Source: CAYYJR01 sp964472305 (GTDB taxonomy: Bacteria > Armatimonadota > Hebobacteria > CAIYQO01). From it: a DNA stretch of 64,000 nt. The stretch lies in NCBI GenBank assembly GCA_964472305.1, contig CAYYJR010000005.1, positions 1-64,000 on the forward strand, read 5' to 3'. The position numbers and the translations under genes are program-made. Below the pieces are notes generated by a model. The model ran no database searches. It was given only the letters and a program-made list of their open reading frames with translations, and was not told where the DNA came from. Below are positions 26,186-34,700 of the stretch, in pieces. Within the stretch, counting starts at the first letter, position 1; the number at the start of each line of letters is the position of its first letter.

Positions 26186-27700
26186 ATGCCGATGGCACCG
26201 CGACATCTTCTCATAATCCTGCTGGCGCTGAACGCCATCCTGCTGGCGGGTTGCGGCGACCGCCGACCGGCAACACCGCAACAGCGCATGACCACCGGGA
26301 AGATTACCCTCAAGTGGCCGCCGCGGGGGCGGCTGATTCCGGTCGCCGCCAACAGCGTTAAGGTCGAAATCCGGGAGATGGTCGGTGAATCCTACACGGA
26401 TTTCCTGGCCGTACGCGTGTTGAATCGCCCCACGGAAGGTGGATTGTCCACGGCAACCTTCGACCGGCTGCCGGTAGGCAGTCTGCTGGTGACCGCCACC
26501 GCATATCCCGATACTGATGCCGGAGGAGTGGCGCAGGCCACCGCAAACATCCTCGATACTGCCATCTACGGCTCAACCTTCGTCGCCGTGCTGACCATGG
26601 CCAGCACCATCACCCAGGTCGAGGTGACGCCAGGCACGAAAAAAATCGCCGTGGGAGATACCGTCCAGTTGACTGCCACCCCGAAGAATGATGGCGGCGA
26701 GGTGGTGTTGACCGCGCCAGGGAATATTACCTGGTCCACGCTGGACATGGAGACCGCCTCAGTTGATGGAAATGGGCTTGTGACGGGAAATATGAACGGC
26801 AGCACCACCATCACCGCGCTGGAGACGGAATCCGGCATCAGCGGCACCGCCGGCGTGCAAGCTATCGGACCCATCCCCGCCGGCACGGTCGCCGGTGAGG
26901 TCAGCATCAATCCCTGGGACGGCGCGGAAATGGTGTGGGTGCCGGCGGGTCTCTTCACCATGGGCACGTCGGATGCGGACGTGCAGTCGTTGATCACCAC
27001 GAATGGCACGAACTGGTTCAATAATGAAAAACCGCAGCACAGCGTTTATCTGGACGGCTATTGGATTTATAAATATGAGGTGACCTACGCGCAGTACAAT
27101 GCGTATTGCCAGGATGCCGGACAGTCGTTGCCTGCCGCACCTTTTTGGGGATGGCAAGACACCCATCCGATCGTGAATGTCGATTGGAACGCCGCCGTGG
27201 CGTATGCCAACTGGGCGCATGCCACGCTGCCGACGGAAGCACAGTGGGAAAAGGCGGCGCGCGGTGATGCGGATGATCGGCCGTACCCCTGGGGCTGGGA
27301 ATACGCTTCCACGTATCTGGCAACCTGGGCGAATTCGAATACGACCGGCGTCGGCACGGGCACCCACTCGGTGGGCAGCTTCATCGACGGCGCCAGTCCT
27401 TACGGCGCGATGGACATGCTGGGCAATGCGTGGGAATGGTGCGCGGACTGGTATCAAAGCGATTATTACCTTATCACGCCGACGGCCAATCCGACCGGAC
27501 CGACCACGGGCACGGATAAAGTGTTGCGCGGTGATTCATGGTATAGCTATGGCGGCGTGATCGACTATGCGCATCGCTGCCCATACCGCGTCTATGCCGC
27601 TCCGTCTTTCACGTACAACGATTATGGGTTCCGTTGCGCCATTGCGATTTACGGTGGCGGCGCTCCCACCGGCGGAACCGGGGACATCACGGTTCAGTAA
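26186..27700 (+). CDS. FGE/SUMF1-domain lipoprotein 4
   Basis: 504 residues, ATG 7 nt after AGGAG. Lipobox L-A-G-C. N-terminal domain with P-R-G-R-L-I-P-V-A-A-N-S-V-K-V, Big_2 (V-T-P-G-T-K-K-I-A-V-G-D-T-V-Q-L-T-A), FGE domain with E-M-V-W-V-P-A-G-L-F-T-M-G-T and a Y-W-I-Y-K-Y-E-V-T-Y block encoded by DNA shared with paralogues 1 and 3 (TGGATTTATAAATATGA). Active-site segment G-D-S-W-Y-S-Y-G-G-V-I-D-Y-A-H-R-C-P-Y has one cysteine only. Co-oriented and 10 bp after paralogue 3. Confidence 0.9.
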   Translation: MPMAPRHLLIILLALNAILLAGCGDRRPATPQQRMTTGKITLKWPPRGRLIPVAANSVKVEIREMVGESYTDFLAVRVLNRPTEGGLSTATFDRLPVGSLLVTATAYPDTDAGGVAQATANILDTAIYGSTFVAVLTMASTITQVEVTPGTKKIAVGDTVQLTATPKNDGGEVVLTAPGNITWSTLDMETASVDGNGLVTGNMNGSTTITALETESGISGTAGVQAIGPIPAGTVAGEVSINPWDGAEMVWVPAGLFTMGTSDADVQSLITTNGTNWFNNEKPQHSVYLDGYWIYKYEVTYAQYNAYCQDAGQSLPAAPFWGWQDTHPIVNVDWNAAVAYANWAHATLPTEAQWEKAARGDADDRPYPWGWEYASTYLATWANSNTTGVGTGTHSVGSFIDGASPYGAMDMLGNAWEWCADWYQSDYYLITPTANPTGPTTGTDKVLRGDSWYSYGGVIDYAHRCPYRVYAAPSFTYNDYGFRCAIAIYGGGAPTGGTGDITVQ

Positions 27701-27710
27701 GGGGTTTGGT

Positions 27711-29225
27711 ATGCATCGACAGCGATATCTCGGGATATGTTTCATGCTCCTGTGCGCCTTCATCCTGGCCGGCTGCGGCGGTTCGCGCTCGTTGCTGCCC
27801 GTGAAACGCACGGGCGGCACCGCGCGCATCACGATAAAATGGCCGGCGCGGGGCCGCGTCATTCCGCTGGCCTGCAACAGCATTAAAATCACCGTGGACA
27901 ACATCGTGCGGAGCCGCAATGCCTTCGAAACATATCGCATATTGAACCGGCCGGCGGAAGGCGGTACCACCACCACCACCTTCGATTGGTTGCCGTTGGG
28001 AAATCTGACCTTTACCGCGGAAGCCTATCCCAACGCCGATGCCACGGGCACAATGCAGGCCCAAGGTTATATGTCAGGGTTTATCACCAATCCGGGTGAG
28101 AATATTGCGCTTACGTTGACGATGAACAGTACGGTTGCGTCGATTGAATTGGTGAATTGGGTCGATCGAGAAGGCAGTAAAGACACGACGATCGATATGG
28201 TTGTTGGGGGAACCCGTCAATTAGGGTATGAAACTTACGACTCTTCCCTGTACTATGTACTCGTTGATCCCAATGCGATCTCCTGGACGACAACTGATCC
28301 CGCCATTGCCAGTGTTGACAGCACCGGAAAAGTGACCGCAAATCAGGCTGGCCAGACAACGCTGACGGCGACAGATACCGAATCAGGGGTATCACAGACA
28401 ATCACTTTTAATGTCTACCCGGTCAATGGTGTCGCCGTTCCCTGGGGGAGCCAAACCGCATATGGCATCTGGATTAATGCCTGGGATAATGAAAAGATGC
28501 GCTGGGTCAGTTATCAGTCAACATACCTGATGGGAACCAGTTCAGCGACCGCAGATGCCCTCGTTCAACAATACTCTTACCCGTTGGCATGGTTCACTGA
28601 TCAAATGCCGCAACTTGGACTCTCTGGAGGCGATTACTGGATTTCAGAGAGTGAAGTGACGGTCAAACGATACCAGGAGTTCTGCACCCAAACTTCACGC
28701 ACCATGCCGACGCAACCGGCTGGCTCAAATGATCAGTTTCCTGTTGTTAATGTGAGCTGGGATGACGCAAACGCTTACGCGCAATGGGCGGGTGGTAAGC
28801 TTCCTGGGGAAGATGAGTGGGAGTTGGCCGCGCGCGGTAACGATGGGCGCCTTTTCCCCTGGGGCAACACCTGGGATAACAACAACTCGAACAACTGGGA
28901 AGACACCAGCATGAATGGCGGCGGTTACCACGCCAGTAATGCCACCGTGACAGAAAATTATCTGGCGGATAAAAGCCCCGCCATCTGCTACGATATGGCG
29001 GGCAACGTGCGCGAATGGTGCGATACCTGGTATCAGAGCGATTTGTATAACAGTTTACAGTTATCGTTCATCGCTCCGGCCACCGGCACGGAACGCGTGA
29101 TCCGCGGCGGCGGCTTTTTGGATACCACGCTGGAGCAAAGCTGCGCCAAACGCGGGCATGCCGTGCCGCTCTTTTCCGCCGAAGACCTGGGCTTCCGCAT
29201 TGTGGTCTATTCCAATCAGGGGTAA
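27711..29225 (+). CDS. FGE/SUMF1-domain lipoprotein 5
   Basis: 504 residues, ATG 6 nt after AGGGG; an upstream open frame from 27567 lies inside paralogue 4 and is rejected. Lipobox L-A-G-C. The most divergent paralogue: the Big_2 region and the beginning of the FGE domain (about 28060-28700) are AT-richer, W-V-P-A-G is replaced by W-V-S-Y-Q-S-T-Y-L-M-G-T, and the C-terminal cysteine of GFRC is lost (GFRI). Active-site segment G-G-G-F-L-D-T-T-L-E-Q-S-C-A-K. Last gene of the array; a terminator hairpin follows. Confidence 0.9.
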   Translation: MHRQRYLGICFMLLCAFILAGCGGSRSLLPVKRTGGTARITIKWPARGRVIPLACNSIKITVDNIVRSRNAFETYRILNRPAEGGTTTTTFDWLPLGNLTFTAEAYPNADATGTMQAQGYMSGFITNPGENIALTLTMNSTVASIELVNWVDREGSKDTTIDMVVGGTRQLGYETYDSSLYYVLVDPNAISWTTTDPAIASVDSTGKVTANQAGQTTLTATDTESGVSQTITFNVYPVNGVAVPWGSQTAYGIWINAWDNEKMRWVSYQSTYLMGTSSATADALVQQYSYPLAWFTDQMPQLGLSGGDYWISESEVTVKRYQEFCTQTSRTMPTQPAGSNDQFPVVNVSWDDANAYAQWAGGKLPGEDEWELAARGNDGRLFPWGNTWDNNNSNNWEDTSMNGGGYHASNATVTENYLADKSPAICYDMAGNVREWCDTWYQSDLYNSLQLSFIAPATGTERVIRGGGFLDTTLEQSCAKRGHAVPLFSAEDLGFRIVVYSNQG

Positions 29226-29250
29226 CACGGTTCGCTGAAGTGAAACACCG

Positions 29251-29286
29251 GACGGCATGCGCCACGAATCGACCGCGCATGCCGTC
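29251..29286 (+). terminator. terminator hairpin after the lipoprotein array
   Basis: A perfect 12-bp stem (29251-29262 with 29275-29286) around a 12-nt loop, 25 bp after the last FGE lipoprotein. The 3' side is TGCTTGTCTCC, so the T tract is weak. Confidence 0.55.
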
Positions 29287-29305
29287 TGCTTGTCTCCCTG
29301 TCGGC

Positions 29306-29335
29306 TTGCCCGTTATTGGCCGCCTCTGTTATACT
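29306..29335 (+). promoter_or_regulatory. possible promoter upstream of the aminotransferase
   Basis: TTGCCC (29306-29311), 18-nt spacer, TATACT (29330-29335): four and five of six. A transcript from here would run through the 33-bp inverted repeat before reaching the gene at 29535. Confidence 0.3.
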
Positions 29336-29394
29336 CGTGGTGCGCGGCGAAGTCGTTGCGCAATAAGCACTTTCCGTTACAGCATAACCCAGGC

Positions 29395-29478
29395 GGTTGA
29401 GTAGGACAGGATGTCCGTATCGAAACCACCGGGCGATAGTCGTGAGGTTTCGATACGGACATCCTGTCCTACTCAACC
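29395..29478. repeat. perfect inverted repeat, 33-bp arms
   Basis: Arms 29395-29427 and 29446-29478 are exact reverse complements around an 18-bp loop. No T run, and far longer than a terminator needs, so it looks like a non-autonomous palindromic element. Confidence 0.95.
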
Positions 29479-29534
29479 AACGACCATCGGCTAGGCGTGT
29501 AACGGGATGAAGGTCGACTTTTCGGGGAAGATGT

Positions 29535-30710
29535 ATGCCGATTGATTGCCAGTCCCGCATCGCCGCACGCGTGCGCGAATTACCGCCATCGCCGATCCGC
29601 CGCTTTTTCGGATTGGTGGAGACGATGCCCGACGCCATCTCGTTGAGCATCGGGGAGCCCGATTTCGTCACCCCCTGGCGTGTGCGCGAAGCCGGCATCT
29701 TCTCCGTGGAAAAAGGCAAAACCTATTACACCGCCAACCTGGGGCTCATCGAGTTGCGGCGCGAAATCGCGCGCTACCTGTCCCGCCGCTTCGGGGTGGA
29801 TTATGATCCCACGACCGAAATTATGGTGACGGTGGGGGTCAGCGAGGCGCTGGATCTGGCATTGCGCACGGTGATTTCCGACGGTACGCGCGTGTTGGTG
29901 CCGCAACCGTCCTACGTCGCATATCCCCCGGTGATCACGCTGGCCGGCGGCGAGCCGATTCCCATTGCCACCCATGTTGAAGACCAGTTCCAATTAACCG
30001 CGGAGACGCTTGACCAGGCGGTGCTCACGAGCGGCGCGCGCACGGTGCTGCTCGGGTATCCCAACAATCCCACCGGCGCCATTCTGCCGCCGGAACGCAT
30101 GGCGGCGCTGGCCGCGGTGGCCGAGCAGCGCGACTTGCTGGTAATCTCCGACGAAGTCTATATTGAGCTGACGTATGGACGCGAGCCGGTATCCTTCGCC
30201 GCGCAACCCGGCATGCGCGAGCGCACCATCCTGTTGAGCGGTTTCTCCAAGGCGTTCGCCATGACCGGCTGGCGGCTGGGTTACGTGGCCGCCCCTGCCG
30301 AGCTGATCGAGGCGATGAACAAAATTCATGCGTATACCTGCATGTGCGCATCGCATCCAGCGCAGAACGCCGCCATCGAAGCGCTGCGCCATGGCGGCGA
30401 TGAAGTGGCGTTGATGCGCGAGGATTACGATCACCGCCGTCGGGTGATCGTGAATCGCCTGCGCGACATGGGCCTGCCGTGCTTCGAGCCGGAAGGGGCG
30501 TTCTACGCCTTCCCTTCCATCGCGCATACGGGATTGAGTTCGGAAACATTCGCCGAGCGGTTGCTGATGGAGCACCAGGTGGCGGTGGTGCCCGGCAGCG
30601 GCTTCGGCGCCAGTGGTGAAGGCTATATCCGCTGTTGTTACGCCGCCGCGCTGCCGAAGATCGAAGAGGCGATGGGGCGCATGCGACAGTTCCTGGCGCG
30701 GCTGCGGTAG
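29535..30710 (+). CDS. class I/II PLP-dependent aminotransferase
   Basis: 391 residues, aspartate-aminotransferase-fold subgroup Ib (AspC/PatA-like). The PLP lysine is K239 in S-G-F-S-K-A-F-A-M-T-G-W-R-L-G; G-Y-P-N-N-P-T-G, S-D-E-V-Y and R-C-C-Y-A-A (substrate carboxylate arginine region) are conserved. It transfers amino groups between an amino acid and a 2-oxo acid; the donor cannot be told from sequence. ATG 7 nt after GGGG. It precedes the FHA gene by 24 bp and may share a transcript with it. Confidence 0.93.
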   Translation: MPIDCQSRIAARVRELPPSPIRRFFGLVETMPDAISLSIGEPDFVTPWRVREAGIFSVEKGKTYYTANLGLIELRREIARYLSRRFGVDYDPTTEIMVTVGVSEALDLALRTVISDGTRVLVPQPSYVAYPPVITLAGGEPIPIATHVEDQFQLTAETLDQAVLTSGARTVLLGYPNNPTGAILPPERMAALAAVAEQRDLLVISDEVYIELTYGREPVSFAAQPGMRERTILLSGFSKAFAMTGWRLGYVAAPAELIEAMNKIHAYTCMCASHPAQNAAIEALRHGGDEVALMREDYDHRRRVIVNRLRDMGLPCFEPEGAFYAFPSIAHTGLSSETFAERLLMEHQVAVVPGSGFGASGEGYIRCCYAAALPKIEEAMGRMRQFLARLR

Positions 30711-30734
30711 GCGGTCGCCGGGGAAAGCAAGGGC

Positions 30735-31505
30735 ATGATGGATCTGCTGTCGCGTTTTGAGCGCGCATTGGAAGATATGGTGGAAGGGGTGTTCTCACGC
30801 GCCTTCCGCACTACACTGCAACCCATCGAAATCGCCAAGCGCCTGACGCGCGAATTGGAAAGTCATCGTGCCGTCAGCGTGAGCGCCACCTATGTGCCCA
30901 ACAGTTACACCGTGCAACTGGCTCCGGAGACGCATCAATCCTTCACCCCCATCAGCACGCGCCTGCTCGCGGAACTCGAACAATACCTGCGCGAATTCAT
31001 CACCGAGCGCAAATACCAGGTGGTCGGGCCGGTGACGGTACGCCTGGTCGACGATCCCACGGTGAAAGTCGGCGACATGCAGGTGGCATTGTCCAGCGAT
31101 CCGCAGGCGGTGCCCAGCGTCGCCGTAACCCCGCCCACACTACGCTCGGTATCGTCCGTCGCCACGGCACGCCCCTCGACCGGCGCGGAAAAGGAGATGG
31201 AGGGTACCATCGTGCTGCCCGAGCCTGCCGCCGCGCTGGAGATCGTCAGCGGCGAAGGCACCGGACGTATCATTCCACTCACCGACAACCTGACCATCGG
31301 GCGCGGCAACGTCAACACCCTGGCGCTCACCGATCCCGGCGCTTCGCGCCGCCACGCGGAAATCGTGCTGGAAGACGAAGGCTGGGTGCTGCGCGACCTG
31401 GGCAGCACCAACGGCACCTTCGTCAATGGCCGGCGCATCACCACCCATACACTGCGGACGGGAGAAATCGTGAAGATCGGCGGGTTGACGCTGAAGGTGA
31501 AATGA
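30735..31505 (+). CDS. DUF3662 + FHA domain protein (FhaA-like)
   Basis: 256 residues. Residues 1-115 are a DUF3662 domain (M-D-L-L-S-R-F-E-R-A-L-E-D-M-V-E-G-V-F, A-K-R-L-T-R-E-L-E); a Thr/Pro-rich linker follows; residues 185-256 are an FHA phosphothreonine-binding domain with G-R189-G-N, S204-R-R-H207 and the S-T-N-G-T-F-V-N-G loop. FhaA of actinobacteria regulates cell-wall assembly through Ser/Thr-kinase signalling. Here no kinase is adjacent, but a PP2C phosphatase is in the window. ATG at 30735 or 30738. Confidence 0.93.
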   Translation: MMDLLSRFERALEDMVEGVFSRAFRTTLQPIEIAKRLTRELESHRAVSVSATYVPNSYTVQLAPETHQSFTPISTRLLAELEQYLREFITERKYQVVGPVTVRLVDDPTVKVGDMQVALSSDPQAVPSVAVTPPTLRSVSSVATARPSTGAEKEMEGTIVLPEPAAALEIVSGEGTGRIIPLTDNLTIGRGNVNTLALTDPGASRRHAEIVLEDEGWVLRDLGSTNGTFVNGRRITTHTLRTGEIVKIGGLTLKVK

Positions 31506-31598
31506 CGGTTTCACACGGGTGCGCCAATCCCCGGCCCCGTGCGCGGCGGTATTCATACGGCTACGGCACCGGGAGGAAAGGCGGTCTGCTTATTTTGA

Positions 31599-31745
31599 CG
31601 GCTCAACTATGCGGTGCACTGCGGCGGCTGTTACGAGGCTGCCGACGCCGTCATCGACAACGCGCGCAAATACCCCAACTTCATGGCAGAGATTACCGTC
31701 ACCCCCGCCTGCCTGGCCATTATCGCATATTGGCGCACGGCATGA
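31599..31745 (+). pseudogene. unidentified gene fragment
   Basis: 48 codons without a convincing start, following a stop at 31596: Y-A-V-H-C-G-G-C-Y-E-A-A-D-A-V-I-D-N-A-R-K then P-N-F-M-A-E-I-T-V-T-P-A-C-L-A-I-I-A-Y-W-R-T-A. Codon choice is strongly coding-like (GCC/GTC/ATC/GAC). It ends 8 bp before the convergent activase gene. Probably the C-terminal scrap of a lost gene; family not recognised. Confidence 0.4.
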
Positions 31746-31753
31746 GCGTTGGA

Positions 31754-34700
31754 TCACAATCCCTTTACCTGCTGCCGTTCCTGATACCCTTTACACTGCT
31801 GTAAAAAGGCTTCCAGTCGAAGGGGGAGGTTGCCGGTCTCCTGGCCGTCGAATGCGAGGTTGAGGATGGGGATATGGTCGTAGTCCTGCTGGAAGCGTTT
31901 GAACAGGCCGCTGGTGATGGTGCCGGGCATGCAGGTAAAGGGTATGACGTTAACCACGCCGGAGAGGCCCAGGCGGTGGAACTGCGCGGCTTTGCCGATG
32001 CCGAGGATGGCTTCGCCGCGAAAGGCGGAAGCGACGTAGGGCTCACCGTCCGCCATGATAGCCTCGGGAGTCGCCTCGTGCAGGTTGGGGAGAAAACCCT
32101 CCCATGGACGCGACAGGCGGTGTTCGTCGCTCTTCATCACGCGGTCGGTCAGCCGCAGGCGGAACAGGTTCCACCACTGACCGTTCCACTGCGCGTCCTC
32201 GATCTGGTTGTGGTTGATGTAGTAAATCCACTCGGTGAAGGGTGACAGCCACACCTTGCCGCCCAACTCCTCGATGCGACGGATCAGGTCCTGGTTGCTG
32301 TAGCGGTGCATGCGCACGAATACTTCGCCGACAATGCCGATCCACGGCTGTCCATTCAGGCTGAACGACAGCGCGGCAAAGGCGTCGCGCGCTGCCTCCA
32401 TTACCGGTTCCAGCCGCTCGCCACGCTCGATGGCATGCTCTACCGCCCGCAGGCCTTGTTGGTAGACGCGGTCGGCGGCGGCGGGGTCGGCGGCACACGG
32501 GCGCACGTGGCGCAGCGCCTTTTCCAACAGCTCGATAGCGACGATGCTGTGCCACGCGCGGCGGACGAAAAGGTCGCCCCCGTGTCGGCCCAGCGTGTCG
32601 TAAATGCCGCGGTCCTGGTTGGGCGCGAAGATGGGCACCGCGTTGTGGCCCAATTCGTCCAGGATCAAGCGCTGCAATACATTGTAATAGCCGAAGCGGC
32701 AGCCGCCCGCCACGCTGGGCATGAAGAACGCGCTCTTTTCCGGGTCGATGTCGGGGCGGGTGAGGTGGCGCACGATATCGCCGGTGGTGGCGATGCAGGG
32801 GAAGCATTCCTTGCCGGTGCAATACCGCTTGCCGATGGCCACCGACTCCGCGTCGGTTTCCGGCAGCGCCTCGGCGGGTTGGCCTACCGAGCGGAACGCC
32901 GCTGCCAGTCCGTAGGCAAGGTCGCACATGTTCGGCAGATAGATGATGCGCTTGTCACGCAGGCGCGGCGCGTTCACCACGAACTGGCGCGGTTCGCTCA
33001 CCGCACGCTCGCTCTTGGGCAGGCTGTCGAGGAACGCCTCGCAGCGCGTGATGGCGCCCACGTCACTGGAGTGCTCGTCGATTTCAAGTTGCAGGAACGG
33101 CTTGTCGCCGCTGCGCGCGCCGAAGAAATTGGTGAGGAACGAGTCGGGACCGCAGCCGAAGTTGGTCAGGTAGACGGCGTAAAGACGCGGGTCCTGGCGC
33201 ACCAGATCGGCGGTGGCGAGAATCTTCTGACCGTAGCGCCAGGTCAGGTCGGGGAACTCGCTGGAGAGATCGAATTCGTCCAGCGTGAGCATGTCCAGCG
33301 GAATCGGCAGCATGCCAAACTCGCGGAAACGGGTTGGCAACTCCAGGTTGATGCCGTTGTCGCAACCGTTGTAGGGGCGGCTGACGATCACGATCGCCTT
33401 TTCGTCCTCTCGCAGTTGCGCCAGCACCTCGCGTCCGCGCTGCATCAGCGCCTCGCTGAAGGCGTGCTGCGCAGCGCGCCCCGCCGCCATCGCCCGCGCG
33501 ACCGCCTTGTGCGTCGCGCCCAGCGGCTTGAGCTGCCGGTAGAGGTTCTCCTCCGTGCGGGCGTGAGGGCCGTGCAGGTTGACCGGCGCGTTGATGAGCG
33601 TCACCTTGCGCTCGTCTGGCGCCAGCGCAGCGTTGATGGTGTAGGAAAGACTCTGCACGTAGGGGCAGGGAACGCTCTCCTGATAGCCTTCATGCAGCTT
33701 GGGCAGTTGCAGCACGTTGGGCAGGAACAGGTGTGTCACCCCTGCTTCCAGCAGTTCGGCCACATGGCCGTGTGCCACCTTCACCGGGAAGCAGAACTCC
33801 GCCTGCACGGCCTCCAACCCGCGGTCGATGATGGCCTTGCTGGTGGGACCGGAGAGCAGCACCGGCAATCCCAGCGCGGCGAAAAAGGCAGTCCAGTAGG
33901 GAAGATATTCGGTGAAGTGCAGCGTGCGCGGAATGCCGATCAGCGGCTGGCCGGGCGCCGGCGCGGGAGCGCGGTACCCCGCCAGCAAGAGGCGCTCGCG
34001 CTCGGCGAACAGGTCAGGAATGTCCGGACTGATCGCGCGCCGCTTCTCGTATTTCTCACAGCGCCCGCCGTAGAAGAGGGTTGCTTCGCCTTCCATGTGC
34101 ACGCGGTTGATCTCACAGCGATTCGCGCACGCCTTGCACTCGAAGGAATCCTGACGATATTCGCGCTTGCTGACGTCCCATCCCTTGAAGCGGCTGGGCA
34201 TAGCGGGGTGCGCGGCTTCCCGCGCCATCAGCGCGCAGCCGATGGCGCCGGTCACTTCATGGTGTTCCGGCACGGTAACGGGTTTGCCGGTCACCTTGCG
34301 GAAGGCAGCCACCACCGCGCGGTTGAACGCGGTGCCGCCCTGAAAGAAGATGCGCTCGCCGATTTTGCGTTCGCCCACCACGCGGTTCAGGTAATTGTGC
34401 ACAATGGAATGCGCCAGCCCGGCAGCCAGGTCGGCGGTGGTCGCGCCGCGCGTTTGCTGGCCTACCAGGTCGGATTCCATGAACACCGTACAGCGCTCCC
34501 CCAGGCGCACCGGCGCGGCCGCCTGCAGCGCCAGGTCGGAGAACTCGCCTTTGATGCTGATACCCAATCGCTCGGCCTGCTCCTCCAGGAAGCTGCCGGT
34601 GCCGGCGGCGCAGACTTTATTCATCTCGAAATCGACAATGGAGCCGTTCTCCAGGCTGATGTATTTGGAATCCTGTCCGCCGATCTCGAAGATGGTATCG

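Noticed and set aside
21798..29225. Formylglycine-generating enzyme activity for the lipoproteins
   Set aside because: The catalytic cysteine pair is absent in all five and no sulfatase gene is nearby.
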